Below are positions 59,001 through 64,000 of a stretch of 64,000 bases of DNA, one piece after another (positions within the stretch are counted from its first letter, which is position 1; the number at the start of each line of letters is the position of its first letter). The notes below the pieces were generated by a model that saw only the letters and a list, made by a program, of their open reading frames with translations, made no database searches and was not told the DNA's origin. The translations under genes were made by a program, and so were the position numbers. The stretch is from Ciona savignyi (Eukaryota > Chordata > Ascidiacea > Phlebobranchia > Cionidae), in contig CH002044.1 in the NCBI GenBank assembly GCA_000149265.1, forward strand, positions 1,612,014 through 1,676,013, given 5' to 3'.

Positions 59001-62000
59001 TTTGGAATAAAAAAAGAAAAAAAAGTATACTTTAAGCTCATTTTAAAATTCTTTAGTAAAACAGGGTTTAGATCTAGAATTGTGAAGCAGTAAAAAGGAT
59101 GGATTCACAGATTACGTTATTGACAATAGAAAACTACGTCAGTTAAATACCTAAAACTCTGTTTGATTGGAACAGATATATGATATAGAGTTTGTCCCAA
59201 ATGGTGAGACACAGGCTATAATATGGGTAATTGACTAAATACCTACCAATTACGTTACCAGGGCCATTTGTTACATTGTTAATGTTGTAGAAAATGCTAT
59301 AGTTTTGGTTCAACCCATTAATCTACTGGGTTCAAACAATACCGCTATTGCCTTGCCCGAAAACAAAACTGACTGACTAGTAGTTGGTGGTTGTTTATAA
59401 TTTCACCAGCTTTAACACGACCATGAAAATTAATCAGTCGGACACATATCAGCTGTTATGCTGCTGCAGTGACATAGACATGTTGATTAATTTAATTCTG
59501 ATGAACGTCTTCATCTTGGTATCTGCCACTGGTGGTTGGTATCAACTTGGAAACTTGGAATACTACATTGAGTATGCCACAGTTCGTAGTGTTGATAGAG
59601 CAAAAGAAGGTTGTGCTGCAGGGAACGCTACTCTGGCGAATGTTAAGACAAAACATATTCAACAATTTCTTGCAAAAAAGATAGGAAATTTAACAGGTAA
59701 AAAAAGGAAATAACGCAATAAGATCAGGTAATTAACGCAATAAGATCTACAGTCTTACGGAGATATAAAACAGTGTTCGCACATATCACACAATGCATTA
59801 TCAGCTGCAACTTTTGGTATTTTAAAACTAACGAACATACATTGTCGTAGTGATAACAGAACGCATATTTCGATCACTTATATTGTTTATTATCCATTAC
59901 AGATCCGCCATTTTCATTCTACATTGGGTTAAATAAAAATTCCAGCGGATCTTACTGGTTGGATGGTACAAAGGCATTGTATACACACTGGGATGATGGA
60001 GACGATGTGTATGATGATGAAAAGCTATGTGTTACTATGGGGTGGGATGGAGGTTGGCATTCAGCTTTAAGATGGAAAATTGTTGCATGTACAAGTACAC
60101 ATAGGTACACTTGTCAACGTAAGTATTATATGCATGCATACTGCGACTTTCAACTTTACTCTAAAACATATTTTTATTTGTTGGTTAAAATTTTTGCATG
60201 GTACCCATTACTGCAACTGTTTTTAGGGATCACAACAGTACCAACCACAACACTGCTAAGTGAGCAAACAACTCAACAAATATCAACATCTCCAAGTGGA
60301 ACAACAACACATAACCAAATTACAAGCCAAAAAGCTGGTGAGGGAACATGGATATTTGCTCAAAAATTAAGATTCAGGAATTTTTGTCAACTCGAGATTT
60401 AGTTCTTCAAACAGTCATAACGTCATAAACTTATTGTTTTTCCAGGAGTATAAAGTGCATTAAACTGTCATCATATCATGTTAAAGTTAATGTTCATTAC
60501 AAGTATGTTTAAGTCATAACAAACATGATTCTTAGTTATATCATTATCAATGGTACAATCAGCAATGATAAATTGATATAGTTGAAATATCCCACCACAA
60601 ATATATTAATTTTCCAAAATATGTAGTAAGCAACTTTTTCAAGCTAAATAACCTATAATTTAAATTCGCATTTAATACCAGCAATATCACTAATACAATA
60701 GCACAGGATATTTACGGATGATTTTTGTGGTTATCAAATCAGTGAACAATATGACAAAGACAATCATCAGACAGATGTTCAATCTTGGATTTCTTGTATG
60801 CTGTACAACAAATTTAGTTACAAATTTTACTACAATGTCTATAAAAAGATCAAATCTTTAAGTGCCTTCATTTTGGTAACAACGGCAAATTATTTTACCA
60901 AATAAAACTAAGTAGTTAGATACTGGTTTCAATTCAACAACTTTTCAGCTTATAGACCATATTTTAACCACAACATCTCTTTTTTATAGGATACACAACC
61001 CAGTATGTTTTGATTGCTGTTGGAATAACAGTCTGCATAATATGTGGGTTAGTCTTTGTTATCTACTACAGGTAGGTGGTGTGGATGTCTGTTTTATAAA
61101 CAAAACAAGCAGAATAATTATGTGTTGTTTTTCGGTGTAGAAGGAAAAAAATTCGGGAAAGCAGCCATAACATGAATGCAAATAGAGAACAAGGTAATAT
61201 TATTGTAAAAATTTAAATTAAATTTAGGCCCCAAAGTATTGTAAAAATCAAAACCTACATATGTATAATGTATGTTTTTAAGAAAGTTATGGTGTATCTG
61301 CAATTTTGGCGATATATAAACATAAATATTAAGAATATTAATCTTTGCAGATGATGAAGCGGCAATACAAGAAAATGTGTTGTACGGTACTTCTCAATAT
61401 CCTGAAAGAAACAAATATCAAAACAGTAGGAATTGCAACGATAATTACAAAGAAACTCCAGAGTACAGTTGTGCAGCAGAAGTGGGACCACAGAGCTCAA
61501 TCATGTACAGTGAGGTTGCAGAGAACACATCACAAGATGTATATGCGGTGATTAATAAATGACACCTCAAGATTAAAATCTATCAGTTGTTTTAGGTTCT
61601 AACCATACTATTAATGCGCGACTACATTAGCTGCAAATTATTTTACCAACTGGCTCGAATCGCGCAACACACTATCCATTACTCTCAAAACAACTCCAAA
61701 TCAAAACATTAGTTATTAGATTTAATTAACTATATTTATAAAAAATTCAAAAAGGGAATTACGACAAAGGTACAAAGATCCTCTAGTGTACAGTTGTGCA
61801 GCACAAGTGTGACCACAGCATCTAAGGTAGTCATAACTGCCCGGCAGTTATTGGTACAAGGCATTCAAACACCAAGGAATTCCAATAAAATAAATCATTT
61901 TATCGATATCAGTCCTTGTATAGAACAGTTTAACCACCATTTTGCAACCAAGCCAGAAAGTTTAAACCAATAACTTAGCCTTTAAAGAGCGCCAGACAAA

Positions 62001-64000
62001 AAGAACCTAATAGTTACGGTGGTTAAAATATTCCTAGCGATATACATAAAAAGTTTTAATTTTGCACTTGTAATAAAAATTGAAAGAATTATTTTCTAAA
62101 TTAAACAATGCTTGATAAATTAATAAAGGCTGATGGGTATAGAAAACCCCTGTAAAATTGTTACAATGGACCCAGTTACAATCGTGTTACATGTGGTTGC
62201 CTTTTTGATATTTTTTACAATGACATTTGATGCATTCACTACAATGCACTGGTCGACAGTTGATTTTATCATCCCTACAGCTTTGCATCAGGTAATGGGT
62301 AAACAGTGATTTGCTGTCAGTTAACCAATAAAAAATCACGAACTGATGAACAATTTGTGAGTAACTTGGATAAAAATCCGTTTCTGTTAAAAGCTTATGA
62401 AAAACCTGTAACTCTACTATTGTATGATACTTTCTGCTGCTATTCAGTACAAAACAATATGTCACTTTGAATAGATTTGGATTTTTTGAAATATTAGTGG
62501 AAAATAATGGTGAACTAACACATCCAACAAGAAATGTTTAACTTAATATTATCTGATCAGATAACCATTATGAATATAGATATATGCATATCCATAACAC
62601 TTTACATCAATATTTATTATAACTAAATATATTTGACTTAACAACCACAAATCACCTTTTCCGGCTTTGTTTTATCCACAAGTTCGAGGTCAAGGAAAAG
62701 TTCGAGCAGCCCCGGTTGAGTCTGCACGGAGACTACCAACAATTCTAGAATACCGATCTTCAATAGATGATCCTCAGCCCTGGCTTGAAGGCGGCACAAT
62801 AAGATATCTCTAAAATAAAAGGAAATTCATAAACTGCAGCATATTAATTAATGAGATTGAGTTGGAATATACATGTTGATGGGTGGGTTTGTCTATAGTT
62901 ATCGCTGGATAACTGTTATGGGAAATAAACAAGTGGAATGTCACAAATGACAACAGCTTGTATGGACAAACATTCACGGAAAGGAAATAAAAGGGTATTT
63001 TAGCAACAATATGTGAGGAGGAGAGCCAGGTGATAATTGGTAACACTAACAGAGGGAATTGCACACTAAGACGGAGAAACTAACTGTAATCTTATACATA
63101 TAGTCGTAACTTTATTCCTTTATTTTCTTGAGCTTTTCTCTAATAATGAACTCCTTCTAACAGTATAGGGTGCTGATAAAATTATTAAATATTTTAGTTT
63201 CAGGCTCATTTTCAATCACAAATGCCACCAACCAGTACCTGATTGCTGCTACGTCCGGTCCAAGACTTCCATGTATTGACATCGGGGCTATCAACGCAAT
63301 TCTCCTTAGAAGGGCAACAGAGAGTCTGGGTAGCACGACTGTGTGACGATGGTACAAATATCCAGCGATAATAGAGATAACATTAATCTGGCCAGCAGAT
63401 GGCGCTGCTAACACACGGTGGAGATAGCTGGGTTCGGTTTGGTCAGATGAAGCTAAATCAGTCAACCGTAAAACGTTGTTTAAAATCGAGAATCCAAGTC
63501 GAACTGTTTCTGTCACTCGGTGCACTAGAGAGGAGCATGGCTGGTGAAATAATAAAATAAACCTTAAAAAACAGTTGAGTGGATGAATGGTTAGCACCAC
63601 TAACTCATATGCAGACAGTACAAATACAAAAATATACCTAAAGAGGAAAACCGGTTCAACAGTAGGTCCAATACTAAAATTGTGCAAAATCAGCTTCAGA
63701 GAAATTTGCAATAAGTGAAAAGTAATAACAACAATTAACAAACTTTCACAAGAGACTTAACCAACAATAAGTTTAAAACACGAAAATAAACTTAAAAACT
63801 TTTTTTTAAAACAAAAACATCACAGGCAGCAGGAAGTTTATATAAAAAATGGAAAAATAATTGTGTACAAAGAATAAAACCAAATGTTTCCTTCTAGCTA
63901 AGTATATGCATGCTCTGTACAAAAATGCTTGTAATGGCCAACAAAATTAACTATAGAAGAATTCTTACTTCAGCGGCAATCAGTGCGTGAAGGGCATCCA
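50089..64000 (-). CDS. NUP188: NUP188, C-terminal part (5' end beyond window)
   Basis: Exons in transcript order: >64000-63969, 63540-63239, 62809-62656, 58157-58002, 57756-57673, 57134-56991, 56553-56386, 55999-55899, 55449-55331, 54900-54788, 54538-54379, 53593 into the gap, 53155-53036, 52677-52462, 52019-51954, 51495-51363, 51085-50967, 50682-50518, 50226-50089. Phases match across every junction outside the gap. NUP188 is a large alpha-helical scaffold nucleoporin of the nuclear pore inner ring. Recalled similarity to the human protein is clear at several points: IALIAPMSIHGSLG, VQTQPGLLELFLDLE, FSEKKRFEHWS, DFVDDALDFIGVHSDR, SFGTPTTDHESTASFGTLL and the C-terminus GILELVSAFVKHI. One basic Lys-rich linker exon (52019-51954) sits where the human protein has a disordered insert. 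One or more exons are lost in the gap at 53404-53503. The third intron shown (62655-58158) contains a plus-strand lectin gene. Confidence 0.93.
52155..52400. repeat. Degenerate SINE fragments in NUP188 intron
   Basis: 'gggttaccagagctaatgca' (minus-type orientation) and 'acccgactgtgggcacaagg', 'ttctgacgatta' (plus-type) resemble the SINE family, suggesting two old head-to-head pieces. Confidence 0.4.
53404..53503. other. Assembly gap (100 N) in NUP188
   Basis: The N run begins inside or just after an exon (53593 downward, reading LKCRLSTSILRLLTRV...RMIKQT). The next good exon is 53155-53036. By comparison with human NUP188 roughly 50-70 residues are missing. Confidence 0.95.
53703..53952. mobile_element. 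Foldback MITE, 250 bp
   Basis: Long inverted repeats with CCTCTAAATAC near both ends and ggatcgctt/aagcgatcc arms further in are flanked by an 8-bp direct repeat, ttgcagac (53695-53702 and 53953-53960). The loop is rich in GTTAGGG/GGGGTT-like units. No coding potential; it lies in a NUP188 intron. Confidence 0.8.
56230..56370 (+). repeat. SINE fragment in NUP188 intron
   Basis: 'cacagcaatagctccagtaa', 'ggtaaccttacgattgc' and a terminal 'aaatatcctat' match the body and TATCC tail of the SINE family. It ends just before (on the transcript, just after) the NUP188 exon at 56553-56386. A weaker fragment lies at 56850-56925 and another at 54240-54330. Confidence 0.6.
59265..59385 (-). repeat. SINE fragment upstream of the lectin gene
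   Basis: 'acgttaccagggcc', 'aacccattaatctactgggtt' and 'attgccttgccc' blocks match the family at 45342-45634. Confidence 0.55.
59480..61562 (+). CDS. Type I transmembrane C-type lectin with signalling-type tail
   Basis: Exons 59480-59696, 59903-60118, 60227-60337, 60990-61071, 61141-61193, 61351-61562. The frame closes exactly (296 residues). ATG 59480 is chosen because it gives a clean signal peptide (MLINLILMNVFILVSATG); in-frame ATGs at 59384 and 59423 lie upstream. Residues 20-144 form a C-type lectin-like domain with four core Cys (AKEGC, EKLC, KIVAC, RYTC) and FYIGL in place of WIGL. The EPN and WND calcium/sugar motifs are absent (WDDGDDVYDDE; WHSA). Residues 145-182 are a Thr/Ser-rich stalk, 187-208 a TM helix, followed by basic RRKKIR. 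The tail has tyrosines in signalling contexts: I-M-Y279-S-E-V (ITIM-like), Y279..Y291-A-V-I (ITAM-like spacing) and Y249-Q-N. It lies wholly inside a NUP188 intron on the opposite strand. Likely a cell-surface recognition receptor; ligand unknown. Confidence 0.9.
61754..61835 (+). pseudogene. Decayed duplicate of the lectin's last exon
   Basis: Starting about 190 bp after the lectin stop, this piece repeats part of exon 6 (compare 61440-61500): 'tacagttgtgcagca', 'aagtg', 'gaccacag' occur in the same order and near-identical spacing. The frame is broken by a TGA. It lies before an AATAAA at 61884-61889, so it may be carried in the lectin 3' UTR. Confidence 0.7.
61884..61889 (+). terminator. 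Candidate poly(A) signal of the lectin gene
   Basis: AATAAA 322 bases after the stop. Another AATAAA overlaps the last codons (61554-61559), too early to be the sole signal unless the 3' UTR is minimal. From here to 62655 (NUP188 intron) nothing else is recognisable. Confidence 0.45.

Noticed and set aside
62187..62465. 92-codon minus frame with Cys-rich end
   Set aside because: It lies in the NUP188 intron between two exons that already join in phase with family-collinear sequence; no splice sites place it in the transcript.
1..64000. CRISPR arrays, prokaryotic operons or phage-type systems
   Set aside because: The sequence is intron-rich metazoan DNA; no spaced direct-repeat arrays or bacterial gene layout were seen.

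Overview
The window is animal nuclear DNA and looks like a tunicate, most likely Ciona. It is AT-rich, the genes are compact and split by short GT-AG introns, the proteins are chordate-type (a classical cadherin, an SLC23 transporter, NUP188, ERAL1), and short tRNA-derived repeats and small hAT-like elements are scattered throughout. I worked from sequence alone and cannot separate Ciona species. Exon limits are hand-called from splice consensus, reading-frame continuity and family similarity.

Layout. At the left end a plus-strand glutamine-rich C2H2 zinc-finger gene (about 0.6-3.7 kb) converges on a minus-strand ERAL1 gene, the mitochondrial Era-type GTPase (4.4-5.6 kb). About 14 kb with no confident gene follows (5.6-19.8 kb). 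It holds hAT-like and tRNA-derived repeats, one small ORF with a PABP-binding-like motif, and GC-richer islands carrying TGACGTCA or E2F palindromes. A complete plus-strand classical cadherin occupies 19.8-28.3 kb (16 coding exons, 910 codons + stop counted as 911), from signal peptide and furin site to the p120- and beta-catenin-binding tail. Behind it lie a relic of an SLC23 terminal exon, two coding exons of an unrecognised minus-strand membrane protein (30.0-31.6 kb) and a complete but decayed pogo/Tigger-type DNA transposon (33.5-35.6 kb).

The plus-strand SLC23-family (ascorbate/nucleobase type) transporter spans 39.7-47.0 kb in 13 coding exons. Several hAT-like elements with clear 8-bp target duplications follow. 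From 50.1 kb to beyond the right edge the minus strand carries the C-terminal part of NUP188, interrupted by a 100-N assembly gap at 53.4 kb. A complete plus-strand type I transmembrane C-type lectin (59.5-61.6 kb, six exons) is nested in a 4.5-kb NUP188 intron; its cytoplasmic tail has ITIM/ITAM-like tyrosines.

The genes are functionally unrelated neighbours. The most interesting items are the nested lectin receptor with a signalling-type tail and a decayed extra copy of its last exon, the isolated SLC23 exon relic about 18 kb from its parent, an inverted SINE pair bracketing one SLC23 exon, and a possible spliced/unspliced switch over the ERAL1 mitochondrial presequence.
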